64,000 nucleotides of DNA from JBBRCE01 sp038205115 (GTDB taxonomy: Bacteria; Planctomycetota; Planctomycetia; Pirellulales; JBBRCE01): NCBI GenBank assembly GCA_038205115.1, contig JBBRCE010000003.1:62001-126000 (forward strand), read 5' to 3'. The notes below the pieces were generated by a model. That model did no database searches. It was not told the origin of the DNA and saw only the letters and a list, made by a program, of their open reading frames with translations. The position numbers were made by a program, and so were the translations under genes. Below are positions 56,622 through 64,000 of the stretch, piece after piece (within the stretch, counting starts at the first letter, position 1; each line of letters starts with the position of its first letter).

Positions 56622-57245
56622 ATGGCCGAGACTTTGAACGTGGAAATTCGCCCGGTTGGCGGCAAACGCGACGCGAAGCGGTTGCGACAAGCTGGTTCAG
56701 TGCCGGCAATTTTGTATGGCCACGGCGAAAAAAGCGTCAGCCTGACGGTTAAGGCCGATCAATTTGCCTCGGCATTGCGTCACGGCAGTCGCATGGTCGA
56801 ACTGGCCGGCGGAGTGAACGAAAGCGCGCTGATTCGCGAGCTGCAGTGGGATGTTTACGGCACGCACGTGGTGCATATCGACTTTGCCCGCGTGAACAAG
56901 GACGAACGAATTGAAGTGACCGTGCCGGTCGAAATTCGCGGTGCCGCGCCAGGCGTAAAGTCGGGCGGCGTCGTTCAGCATTTGGTTCACGAAGTACTGA
57001 TCGAGTGCCTGGCGGCTGCCATTCCTGAAAAGCTGCAGGTGAACATCAATCACCTGGAACTGCTGGGAACGATCACCAATGCGGACTTGAAGCTGCCTGC
57101 CGGCGCCAAGTTGCTGGCCGATCCGGAAGCGATTTGCGTTCAATGCGTTGAGCCGGTTGAAGAATCGGAAGAGTCGGGGCTGCCCGGCGACGGCGCAGAG
57201 CCGGAAGTCATTGGGGCTAAGAAGGACGAAGAAGAAGTGGGTTGA
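56622..57245 (+). CDS. rplY: 50S ribosomal protein L25, CTC form
   Basis: Binds 5S rRNA. 207 residues: the N-terminal L25 domain (AETLNVEIRPVGGKRDAKRLR; QAGSVPAILYGHGEKSVSL), then the TL5/CTC C-terminal domain (VEVTVPVEIRGAAPGVKSGG-like, GVVQHLVHEVLIECLAAAIP). An acidic tail ends the protein. The order rplY-pth-rpsF-ssb-rplI-dnaB is common in planctomycetes and partly in other phyla. The ATG at 56622 is used (AUG GCC); a GAGG lies 8 bases upstream. Confidence 0.97.
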   Translation: MAETLNVEIRPVGGKRDAKRLRQAGSVPAILYGHGEKSVSLTVKADQFASALRHGSRMVELAGGVNESALIRELQWDVYGTHVVHIDFARVNKDERIEVTVPVEIRGAAPGVKSGGVVQHLVHEVLIECLAAAIPEKLQVNINHLELLGTITNADLKLPAGAKLLADPEAICVQCVEPVEESEESGLPGDGAEPEVIGAKKDEEEVG

Positions 57246-57350
57246 TCGCGGGTTTGGCTGGCGAACAGCTTGTTCACGCGGAATTTTGCTGGCTTATGGC
57301 CGGCCTGCGTGGAGTTGCCATGGGGTTTGGTCGCCGCCGCGAGGTTGTGT

Positions 57351-57926
57351 ATGAAGTTGGTTGTTGGCTTGGGTAATCCCGGTCGGAAGTACGATGGCAC
57401 GCGGCATAACGTGGGCTTTTGGATTCTGACCGAAGTTGCCCGCAGGTTCGCCGGAAGTGTGCCCAAAACGGCCTTTCAAGGCGAGCTGGCCGAGGCCACG
57501 ATCGGCGGACATCGCACGTTGTTGCTTTGCCCACAGACGTTTATGAATCTCAGCGGCGGCAGTGTGCTGGCGGCTCGGGATTTTTACAAGATAAATAATG
57601 ACGACATTTTGGTCGTCTGCGATGACTTCAATATTTCGCTGGGCCGCTTACGGATACGTAAGCAGGGCTCGGCGGGTGGGCAGAAGGGGCTGGCCGACAC
57701 CATTCAGCGTTTAGGCACGGACATCGTGCCGCGATTGCGAGTAGGCGTCGGTCCTGTGCCCGGCGGTTGGAATGCGGCGGACTTTGTTTTAGGCAAGTTT
57801 GCCAAGCAAGAACAGACGGAAATCGAGATTGTCGTGGCCGAGGCGGTCGACGCGGTGGCAGATTGGATCGGTTTGGGAATTGCGGCCGCGATGAATCGGC
57901 ACAATACGGCTGGCGAAAAACAATAG
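57351..57926 (+). CDS. pth: peptidyl-tRNA hydrolase
   Basis: Releases peptides from stalled peptidyl-tRNA. 191 residues: MKLVVGLGNPGRKYDGTRHN (Asn 9, catalytic His 19), FMNLSGGSV, VVCDDFNISLGRLRIRKQGS with the Asp pair. The loop that is GGHNG in E. coli reads GGQKG (from about residue 108), so the usual His and Asn of that loop are replaced by Gln and Lys. The ATG at 57351 has GAGG 8 bases upstream; the longer frame is unlikely. It follows rplY by 105 bp. Confidence 0.95.
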   Translation: MKLVVGLGNPGRKYDGTRHNVGFWILTEVARRFAGSVPKTAFQGELAEATIGGHRTLLLCPQTFMNLSGGSVLAARDFYKINNDDILVVCDDFNISLGRLRIRKQGSAGGQKGLADTIQRLGTDIVPRLRVGVGPVPGGWNAADFVLGKFAKQEQTEIEIVVAEAVDAVADWIGLGIAAAMNRHNTAGEKQ

Positions 57927-57990
57927 TTGAAAATACGGCGGCAAGAAAATTCGGCGGACTGAAACGTAACAGATAAGCAGCTTGATCATC

Positions 57991-58004
57991 GGGCTCAACA
58001 GCCC
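57991..58004 (+). promoter_or_regulatory. small hairpin in the rpsF leader
   Basis: GGGCT (57991-57995) pairs with AGCCC (58000-58004) around a CAAC loop, just upstream of the rpsF SD GAGGAG (58014-58019). TCAT and ATGA flanking it could pair as an outer stem. S6:S18 is known to bind a structured rpsF leader in many bacteria; whether this is that motif is inference. Confidence 0.3.
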
Positions 58005-58026
58005 ATCGGTAATGAGGAGTGCAAAC

Positions 58027-58452
58027 TTGGCGCAGAACGTTTACGAAGGCATGTTCATCCTGGATTCGAATCGCTACGGCCGAGACCCGTCGGGCGTCAG
58101 TAGCCAGATTCCGCAAATGGTTGAGCAACTGGGCGGCAGCATGTTGGCCAGTCGGATGTGGGAAGAGCGCCGGTTGGCGTACCCCATTGGCCAGCACCGC
58201 AAAGGCACGTACTGGCTCACCTACTTCAAGCTGGACAGCAATCAACTGGGTACGCTCAATCGGCAATGCCAATTGAACGAGAACGTGGTTCGCAACCTGG
58301 TTTTAAAGGTCGATCCGCGGATTGCCGACGCTCTGGTCGAGCACGCCCTAACCGGCGGCGGTCCTAAGAAAGAAGTCGTCAAGCCGAAGGAAGCTGATCC
58401 GGAGTTGGACGTTGATCTGGAAGGCGTCGACTTGGGCAATTCCATCGAGTAG
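58027..58452 (+). CDS. rpsF: 30S ribosomal protein S6
   Basis: Small-subunit protein that pairs with S18. 141 residues: AQNVYEGMFILDSNRYGRDP, MWEERRLAYPIGQHRKGTYW, and a C-terminal acidic tail (EADPELDVDLEGVDLG). The start is TTG 58027, because GAGGAG (58014-58019) lies 7 bases upstream and the product then begins at the family N-terminus. The ATG at 58012 overlaps that SD. First ribosomal gene of the rpsF-ssb-rplI run. Confidence 0.94.
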   Translation: MAQNVYEGMFILDSNRYGRDPSGVSSQIPQMVEQLGGSMLASRMWEERRLAYPIGQHRKGTYWLTYFKLDSNQLGTLNRQCQLNENVVRNLVLKVDPRIADALVEHALTGGGPKKEVVKPKEADPELDVDLEGVDLGNSIE

Positions 58453-58594
58453 CTCGCAGTTCCTTGGCCGTTTGCCTAAACCAAGTGTGGCATTGCGGCC
58501 AATTGCAACGTCGCGTCTGCTTTGCTAGGATGATGACCAGGGAACATCCGTTCATTTTATTTGCCGAGTCGGTTGTTTTGTCGAGGGTCTTGTC

Positions 58595-59161
58595 ATGGCC
58601 AGTTTTAATCGCGTGATCCTGGTAGGTAATTTGACGCGCGACCCGGAATTGCGATACATCCCTAGCGGCACTGCGGTCACGGAAATCGGCTTGGCTGTCA
58701 ATAACAAACACAAAAACCAAGCCGGCGAATGGGTTGAAGAGACAACATTTGTTGACGTAACGCTCTGGGCTCGTTTGGCCGAAATCGCCAGCGAATACCT
58801 GACCAAGGGTGCGCCGGTGCTGATTGAAGGCCGGCTCAAGCTCGATACCTGGGAAAAAGACGGCAAGAAGAATTCCAAATTGCGTGTGATTGGCGAGCAA
58901 ATGCAAATGCTCGGCTCAAAGGGTGGCGGTGGGCAGGGCGGCGGACAAGCTGAAGGTGCTCGCGGCGGCCAGTCTCGCGGCGGAGCGCCCAATCGCGGTC
59001 GGCCAGCACAGGCGGGTACCGGCAACAGCGGTGGCAATGGCGGTGGTGGGCGGCCGCAGTACGAAGATTTCAGCCAGCCGGCGCCCGACCAAGGTGGATT
59101 TAACGACGGCGGTTACGATGCTGGCGGTGGTGGTGGCGCGGGTGACGATATCCCGTTTTAA
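58595..59161 (+). CDS. ssb: single-stranded DNA-binding protein
   Basis: Coats single-stranded DNA and recruits replication and repair partners. 188 residues: the OB fold (ASFNRVILVGNLTRDPELRY; FVDVTLWARLAEIASEYL; GAPVLIEGRLKLDTWE), then a long Gly/Gln-rich linker (GGGGQGGGQAEGARGGQSRG), ending in the conserved acidic tip GDDIPF. ATG 58595 has GAGG 8 bases upstream. Confidence 0.97.
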   Translation: MASFNRVILVGNLTRDPELRYIPSGTAVTEIGLAVNNKHKNQAGEWVEETTFVDVTLWARLAEIASEYLTKGAPVLIEGRLKLDTWEKDGKKNSKLRVIGEQMQMLGSKGGGGQGGGQAEGARGGQSRGGAPNRGRPAQAGTGNSGGNGGGGRPQYEDFSQPAPDQGGFNDGGYDAGGGGGAGDDIPF

Positions 59162-59283
59162 GTGAATCGCCCGATTGAATAGCTCGCCCTTTCAAATTGA
59201 TTCGCTTTAGCTGGCAGGTTTGGTTGGTTTTTCGCCGCAGGGAATGTGGCTTCATTACTCATTAATTTTCGCTTCGAGTTGTC

Positions 59284-59823
59284 ATGACTGCTAAATCTCG
59301 CATCAAACGGTTGCCCAAGGGCAAGAACGGCGGCATCGAATTGCTGCTTATTCAATCGGTCGATCATCTGGGTGCTCAAGGCGACGTGGTTGAAGTCAAA
59401 CGCGGTTACGCGATGAACTACCTGTTGCCGCAAGGTCTGGCGACCGTGGCCACCGACCATCACAAGCGGATGGTTGATAAGCACCGCGCCAAGCTGCAAG
59501 CGATCCAGGCCGAGCGCATGGTGGGTTTGAAGAAGCTGGCCACGCAGATGGAAAATCAGAGCATCACCATCGAAGCCAACGCCAACGACGAAGGCCACTT
59601 GTACGGCTCGGTTGGTGCCAACGAGATCGTGCGAGCGCTCAAGCAGCAAGACCTGACCATCACCACGGATCAGGTGCGCCTCAAAGGTCCGCTCAAAGAA
59701 TTGGGCCTGTACACCATTCAAATTCATCTGGGTCACGAAGTCGAAGCCGACCTCAAAGTCTGGGTCGTGCCGACAGTTGGCGACCACTCGCACGAGACGC
59801 CGGCCGCCGAAAAGAAGGCCTGA
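59284..59823 (+). CDS. rplI: 50S ribosomal protein L9
   Basis: 179 residues: ELLLIQSVDHLGAQGDVVEV, KRGYAMNYLLPQGLATVATD, the central helix (AKLQAIQAERMVGLKKLATQ) and the C-terminal domain (YGSVGANEIVRALKQQ; LKGPLKELGLYTIQIHLGH). Slightly longer than usual because of N- and C-terminal extensions. It is followed by dnaB. Confidence 0.97.
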   Translation: MTAKSRIKRLPKGKNGGIELLLIQSVDHLGAQGDVVEVKRGYAMNYLLPQGLATVATDHHKRMVDKHRAKLQAIQAERMVGLKKLATQMENQSITIEANANDEGHLYGSVGANEIVRALKQQDLTITTDQVRLKGPLKELGLYTIQIHLGHEVEADLKVWVVPTVGDHSHETPAAEKKA

Positions 59824-59994
59824 GTTCGGCGATAGTAAACCGTGAGCAGCGGGGCGCCTCGGCATTGTGGCGCACCCGCTTCTTTTTTGCGCCGGCTGCA
59901 AACTTCTCCCGGCCAAGCCGATGGATGAGTTGTGTGATGCTGTTTGCCACACCGGTTAGCAGACCGTGCGGAGATCGCCTTGGAGGGAGCTGAG

Positions 59995-61407
59995 ATGGCT
60001 GAAATGCGATTCGATACCGCGGCACGAGCGCCGGCCAAACAAGCTGTCAACGAACTGGTCGATCGTCAGCCGCCGCGGAGCCTCGAAGCCGAAAAGGCTG
60101 TGCTCGGCAGCATTTTGCTGTTGCCGGATGTCTGCGATGAAGTGGCCATGATTCTCAAGGCCGACGATTTTTACGACGACGCCAACCAGCGACTATTTAG
60201 CAACTTGATGGCCATGCACACCGACGGGCGTGGCGTGGACGCCATGCTGCTGGTCGACCGTTTGCAATCCTCGGGCGAATTCGAAATGGTCGGCGGCACG
60301 GCCTACATTGCCGATGTGGCGAACTCGGTGCCGACCGCGGCGCATGCGGTTTACTACGCCGAAATCGTGCGGGCCAAGGCAATTCTCCGCTCGCTGATTT
60401 CCGCCAGTACCGACATTCTCCGCGATTCGTACGACCCTACGGCCGATCCGCGGCAAATGCTCAGCCGGGCCGAAGAAAAAATCTTCGGCATCCTCGAAGA
60501 CAAAGGTTCCGGCAATATTGCCGATATTGCCACGATTCTGCACGACTCGATGGCGCGCATCGATTCGCGAATGAAACAGGGGCACGCCATCGGCGGCGTG
60601 GAAACCGGCTTCACCGATCTCGACGCGCTGACCGGCGGCATGCACGACTCCGAACTGCTGATTCTGGCGGCGCGGCCCAGCATGGGCAAAACGGCGTTTG
60701 CCATGAACATCGCCGAGCATGCCGTGTTGCACGAGCGGCCAACGCCCACCCTGTTTGTCAGCTTGGAAATGTCGGCCCTGGAATTGGGTGACCGCCTGTT
60801 GTGCTCGTGCGCAAAAATCAACGGACGCCATTTACGTAGCGGTACCATCAGCAAAGACGACATGGGCAAGCTGATCGAAACCGCCGGTCAGATCAGCCTG
60901 GCCAAACTGTTTGTGGACGACACGCCGAGCCGCACGATGACGGAAATTGCGGCGACCGCGCGGCGTCTCAGACGTAAGGAGAATCTGGGGCTGGTGATCA
61001 TCGACTACTTGCAGTTGATTGAGCCCGATAACGCCCGCGATCCGCGGCAAGAACAGGTGGCAAAGATCGCCCGGCGTTTGAAGGGGCTGGCGCGCGAATT
61101 GAAGATTCCGGTGATGTGTCTGGCGCAGCTCAACCGACAAGCCGAGCAAAGCAAGGAGAACCGCCCTCGTTTGAGCCATCTGCGCGAATCGGGCGCCATC
61201 GAGCAAGACGCCGACGTGGTGATGTTCGTGCATCGCGAGGAATACTACGCCAATAACGAGGAAGATCGAGCGCGCGTGGCCGGTCAGGCGGAAATCATTA
61301 TCAGCAAGCAGCGCAACGGTCCGATCGGCGATGTGAAGCTCACATTCCGCCACGAATTTACGCGATTCGAGGATGCGTCGCACGAGCCCTACGACTTCAA
61401 CGTTTGA
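59995..61407 (+). CDS. dnaB: replicative DNA helicase DnaB
   Basis: Hexameric helicase of the replication fork. 470 residues: the N-terminal domain (RSLEAEKAVLGSILLLPDVC; YDDANQRLFSNLMAMHTDG), the linker, and the RecA-type motor with Walker A RPSMGKTAFAMNIAEHAV, VSLEMSALELGDRLL, Walker B VIIDYLQLI and KIPVMCLAQLNRQAEQSK-type Q-motif (LKIPVMCLAQLNRQAEQS), then SGAIEQDADVVMFVHREEYY. The ATG at 59995 has GGAGGGAGCTGAG directly upstream and is chosen over the longer frame. It works with DnaG (11-12.8 kb). No intein seen. Confidence 0.97.
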   Translation: MAEMRFDTAARAPAKQAVNELVDRQPPRSLEAEKAVLGSILLLPDVCDEVAMILKADDFYDDANQRLFSNLMAMHTDGRGVDAMLLVDRLQSSGEFEMVGGTAYIADVANSVPTAAHAVYYAEIVRAKAILRSLISASTDILRDSYDPTADPRQMLSRAEEKIFGILEDKGSGNIADIATILHDSMARIDSRMKQGHAIGGVETGFTDLDALTGGMHDSELLILAARPSMGKTAFAMNIAEHAVLHERPTPTLFVSLEMSALELGDRLLCSCAKINGRHLRSGTISKDDMGKLIETAGQISLAKLFVDDTPSRTMTEIAATARRLRRKENLGLVIIDYLQLIEPDNARDPRQEQVAKIARRLKGLARELKIPVMCLAQLNRQAEQSKENRPRLSHLRESGAIEQDADVVMFVHREEYYANNEEDRARVAGQAEIIISKQRNGPIGDVKLTFRHEFTRFEDASHEPYDFNV

Positions 61408-62003
61408 GCCGAGTTTTCAGACGAGCAACTCTCGCGGAGCCCGTGCAATCCACCTGCCTCGCTGGCAACTTCGTGACCGAAGCGGTCGAACGTTGTCCAG
61501 AGCCTTGCGGCAACCCGCAGTGGTATCGTCCGCGGATCGTGGCGTAAGACCGCCGATCGCACGTTTTTCCAGCCAACGGATTTCGCCTCGCTCACCGTGC
61601 GATTTTCGGTGCGTAGGTTCTCGCACAAAGCGCTATCGGACTGGCTTTCGCAGGCCACTTGATTCCGGTTTCTGCATGTTTTAGGCTTATCAGTGAGGAT
61701 GTTTCGGCGGTTACGCCGGCCACGGGGAGTCACGACGATCTTTGGCGACTTGGGTTTGCAGGTGGGCCAGTACTGACCAAGTCTTCTGCTGCCGAATGAT
61801 GTTTTCGGATCGATGCGAGCAGTCTCGGCGCTTGCGTGCACGGAACGGTTCACGACTTGCACTCAAGTGAGTCAATTCCCGTCGTCAGAGTATCTGTCAG
61901 CTTTTTCGTTCTGGCAGTGCGACGGGTGCGACCTGCATTGCGGTTGGCACGCACCGTGAATCGGTCGAATCGTCTGTAGAGCGTTGCGTAGGAGATTCAG
62001 GGT
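61408..62003. other. 596-bp gap between dnaB and the cold-shock gene
   Basis: No frame looks like a protein. ACTCA-AG-TGAGT at 61861-61872 is a small inverted repeat about 130 bp before the cold-shock gene. Part of this should be the cold-shock promoter and long 5' leader, which in many csp genes is structured. A non-coding RNA cannot be excluded but is not shown. Confidence 0.45.
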
Positions 62004-62216
62004 ATGCCGGTGGGTACAATTAAGAAGCTGGTGCAAGACAAAGGCTTTGGCTTTATTGCGACCAGTGACGGATCGGATGTGTTCTTCCACCACTCGGCCG
62101 TTGCGGATCATCAGTTCGATAGTTTGCATGAAGGGCAACAGGTCGAGTTTGCGGTTGAACAAGGTAGTGGGCCCAAGGGCAAGGGGCCGCGCGCTGCTTC
62201 CGTTTCGCCTTCGTAA
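62004..62216 (+). CDS. cold-shock-like protein (Csp family)
   Basis: 70-residue single cold-shock domain that binds single-stranded RNA/DNA. RNP1 reads GFGFIATSDG and RNP2 DVFFHHSAV; GTIKKLVQDKGFGFI begins the fold. Length fits the family; the end is Gly/Lys/Pro-rich (SGPKGKGPRAASVS). The ATG at 62004 has AGGAG about 9 bases upstream. A strong terminator follows. Confidence 0.95.
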   Translation: MPVGTIKKLVQDKGFGFIATSDGSDVFFHHSAVADHQFDSLHEGQQVEFAVEQGSGPKGKGPRAASVSPS

Positions 62217-62301
62217 ATGACTGGTGACTGGCTTGTAGCGATTGCAAAGCGTGGCAATCGAGTTCTACGGCCGATCTTCAAGACTGAATAGTGTATTGCC
62301 G

Positions 62302-62336
62302 GTCGGGGCGGTGCGAAATCACTGCCCCGACTTTTT
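62302..62336 (+). terminator. intrinsic terminator after the cold-shock gene
   Basis: A 12-bp stem (62302-62313 with 62320-62331; arm GTCGGGGCGGTG, one G:T pair), 6-base loop CGAAAT and TTTTT directly after. Confidence 0.95.
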
Positions 62337-62359
62337 GCGCTTCAAATGAAAAACGCCGC

Positions 62360-63247
62360 ATGACAATCGCTCACGAAGATATACGCATTGGCACGTTGGT
62401 CAAAGTTGGACCACGGCTGCCGGAGCAATTGACGCAAATTGTTGCTCATGGTTTCGAGTCGTTCCAATTGGTTTTCGGCGGGCAAATTGGCGAGTGCGAT
62501 TTGCACACACTGGCGGATCGCGTCCGATTGGTGCTGCAGCCGACGACCGCCACCGTGAGTTCGCTGGGCATCTACGGCAATCCGTTGATCGACGCCCAAG
62601 TGGCCAGCGACTGGTCCCGGCTGATCGATGCCGCCGGCGGGTTTGGCTGCTCGCTGGTCTGCGGCTTCACGGGGCGGCTCACGGATCTGCCGGTTCCCGA
62701 TTCGATTCCGTGCTTTCGAGAAGTCTTCAGTCGGCTCGCTGCGCAGGCGGAGGATCGCGGCGTGCGTTTGGCCTTCGAAAATTGCGAAATGCGTGGCAAC
62801 TGGGAGCGCGGCGATTGGAATATTGCACATTCGCCGGCGGCCTGGGAACTGATGTTCGACGCGGTGCCCAGCGCCTCGATCGGCCTAGAGTGGGAACCGT
62901 GCCATCAGTTAGTCAGCCTGGTCGACCCGTTGCCGCAATTGCGTCAGTGGTTACCAAAAATCTTTCACCTGCACGGCAAGGACGCCAACATTTTTTGGGA
63001 CGTGATTCGCACACATGGGATTCGCGGTGGGCGGCAATACATCCATCATCGTACGCCCGGATTTGGCGATACGAATTGGACCGATGTCATCAGCACGTTG
63101 CGGATGGGCGGCTGGCGTGGGGCCATCGACATCGAAGGCTGGCATGACCCCGTCTACCGCGACGAACGAGAAATGACCGGCCAGGTGCATGCGCTCAATT
63201 ATCTCAAGCAGTGCCGCGGCGGACCGTTCGTGCCGAATCCCAGTTAG
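62360..63247 (+). CDS. sugar phosphate isomerase/epimerase-like TIM-barrel protein (AP_endonuc_2 type)
   Basis: 295 residues. The TIM-barrel style of the xylose isomerase-like family (PF01261): IGTLVKVGPRLPEQLTQIVA, VSSLGIYGNPL, LAFENCEMRGNW, LEWEPCHQLV, KIFHLHGKDANIF, GFGDTNWTDVISTL and GAIDIEGWHDPVY. The Glu/His/Asp/Glu metal-ligand pattern is present (ENC, LEWEPCH, LHGKDA, IDIEGWHD). Substrates in this family are mostly unassigned, often sugars or inositols. ATG 62360 is used; the longer frame includes the terminator and is wrong. Planctomycetes carry many such genes. Confidence 0.85.
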   Translation: MTIAHEDIRIGTLVKVGPRLPEQLTQIVAHGFESFQLVFGGQIGECDLHTLADRVRLVLQPTTATVSSLGIYGNPLIDAQVASDWSRLIDAAGGFGCSLVCGFTGRLTDLPVPDSIPCFREVFSRLAAQAEDRGVRLAFENCEMRGNWERGDWNIAHSPAAWELMFDAVPSASIGLEWEPCHQLVSLVDPLPQLRQWLPKIFHLHGKDANIFWDVIRTHGIRGGRQYIHHRTPGFGDTNWTDVISTLRMGGWRGAIDIEGWHDPVYRDEREMTGQVHALNYLKQCRGGPFVPNPS

Positions 63248-63277
63248 CATTTAGCGGGGCACGCACGGATCGCAAGA

Positions 63278-64000
63278 TTATTTCGCGCCGAACGAATCCA
63301 GTAAGCGCTGCTTTTCTTGCTCAATTGGAAATTCTTCGTAGGTGGTGAAAGCGGCAATTTTTGCGGACATCGATCGCGATCGCGATGTGACGCCGGTGGC
63401 CGGCGACTTGGCGCGCTTCTCGTCGTTGCGCAGTTTGCCCTCTTCGCGCCGCAAGCCCGCGCCATCGCGGTCGAGTTGCGATAGCGCATCTTGACCGCGG
63501 GCGACCACGCCGTTGCGTTTTGCCTGCAGCGCGTTACGCTGCGCTACCAGGCCCGCAGCCTCCGAGTTAACGGATGCCAGGTTACGGCGTAACGCGTCCG
63601 CTTGGTTGTTGATGGAATTGATTTGCGCGTTGATCGCGAACCGCCGATTTTGATCGTTTTCGTTTTGTAATTGAACAAACAGATCGGCAATTTGCGCCTG
63701 GGCAAAACTCAACTGACGATTGTTGGTTCCGGCCACCGCTTCCAGCCGCGCCAGTTGCGACGTCAGCGGCCGAATGACGGCATCGAATTGATCGAGCTCA
63801 CGATCCAGATCGGCACGCAGTTTGGCGGCTTTTTCGGCCAAATCCGACTGCTGTTGTCCGACCGCCGCTTTGTCTTTTTCGACTTGATCGCGAAGCTGTT
63901 CTTTCTCCTGTTGTTCTTCAACCTTGGCGTCTGTTTTGACCTGCTCTTCTTTCAGGTCCAGTTCAGAAAATCGTTTGACGACGGCACGTCGGGCATCGTC
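63278..64000 (-). CDS. coiled-coil protein, 5' part beyond the window
   Basis: At least 240 residues, open to the window end, so the N-terminus is not visible. Nearly all is helix with heptad pattern and Gln/Lys/Glu richness (VKTDAKVEEQQEKEQLRDQV; RADLDRELDQFDAVIRPLTS; FAINAQINSINNQADALRRN). The C-terminus is KAAIAAFTTYEEFPIEQEKQ-like and then short (ISAKIAAFTTYEEFPIEQEK, QRLLDSFGAK). No catalytic motif is seen. Family not recognised; a structural or tether protein is plausible. Confidence 0.75.
   Translation of the reverse strand, partial: DDARRAVVKRFSELDLKEEQVKTDAKVEEQQEKEQLRDQVEKDKAAVGQQQSDLAEKAAKLRADLDRELDQFDAVIRPLTSQLARLEAVAGTNNRQLSFAQAQIADLFVQLQNENDQNRRFAINAQINSINNQADALRRNLASVNSEAAGLVAQRNALQAKRNGVVARGQDALSQLDRDGAGLRREEGKLRNDEKRAKSPATGVTSRSRSMSAKIAAFTTYEEFPIEQEKQRLLDSFGAK

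Overview
The window reads as chromosomal DNA of a planctomycete, most likely of the order Pirellulales (inference, no search was run). Supporting signs are a class III glutamine synthetase, a GldA / fused GldF-GldG / DUF4340 transport operon, a YhaN-like ATPase with membrane segments in its coiled coil, a protein with the 'YQFGLRSLFALT'-type membrane anchor typical of planctomycetes, a caspase-SUMF1 fusion, many secreted proteins of no known family, and flagellar genes scattered in small groups. Genes are dense and moderately GC-rich. I see no rRNA, tRNA, CRISPR array, insertion sequence or phage.

Layout. 1-8.3 kb (all minus): glycogen debranching enzyme (cut by the window edge), a cytochrome c'-like protein, FolK with an extra C-terminal domain, an AI-2E/PerM-type permease and class III glutamine synthetase. 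8.3-12.8 kb (minus): the dnaG-rpoD core, then a C4 zinc-ribbon coiled-coil protein. 13.2-21.6 kb: a Tat-exported glycoside hydrolase (plus), then, on the minus strand, the DUF4340 / GldFG / GldA operon and a membrane protein. 21.9-28.6 kb: an RNase H-like pseudoenzyme, glgB, a PAP2 phosphatase, a sugar transferase, a UVR-motif protein, and rnpA-yidD. 28.9-34.7 kb: a coupled SbcD-like / YhaN-like pair. The nuclease-like partner has lost metal ligands, and the ATPase carries a tail of six 26-residue repeats.

34.7-40.5 kb: a probably frameshifted membrane protein, an M32 carboxypeptidase, and three exported proteins (BON domain, lipoprotein, glycine-zipper lipoprotein). 40.5-50.3 kb: proA, fliM, ruvA, then flhA-flhF-flhG-small membrane protein-fliA, which together set flagellar export, placement and late transcription. 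50.6-56.3 kb: a tightly packed cassette of a caspase-SUMF1 protein with intact His/Cys, a WD40 protein ending in a caspase fold without the catalytic pair, and a SAM methyltransferase overlapping it by 4 bp. 56.6-61.4 kb: the housekeeping run rplY-pth-rpsF-ssb-rplI-dnaB. 62-64 kb: a cold-shock protein, a sugar-phosphate isomerase-like TIM barrel, and a coiled-coil protein that runs off the window.

The most unusual material is the caspase / pseudo-caspase cassette, the repeat-tailed YhaN-like ATPase with its degenerate SbcD-like partner, the inactive-looking RNase HI homologue, and the FolK C-terminal domain. Start codons were moved downstream from the longest reading frame wherever a Shine-Dalgarno (SD) sequence or family alignment argued for it.
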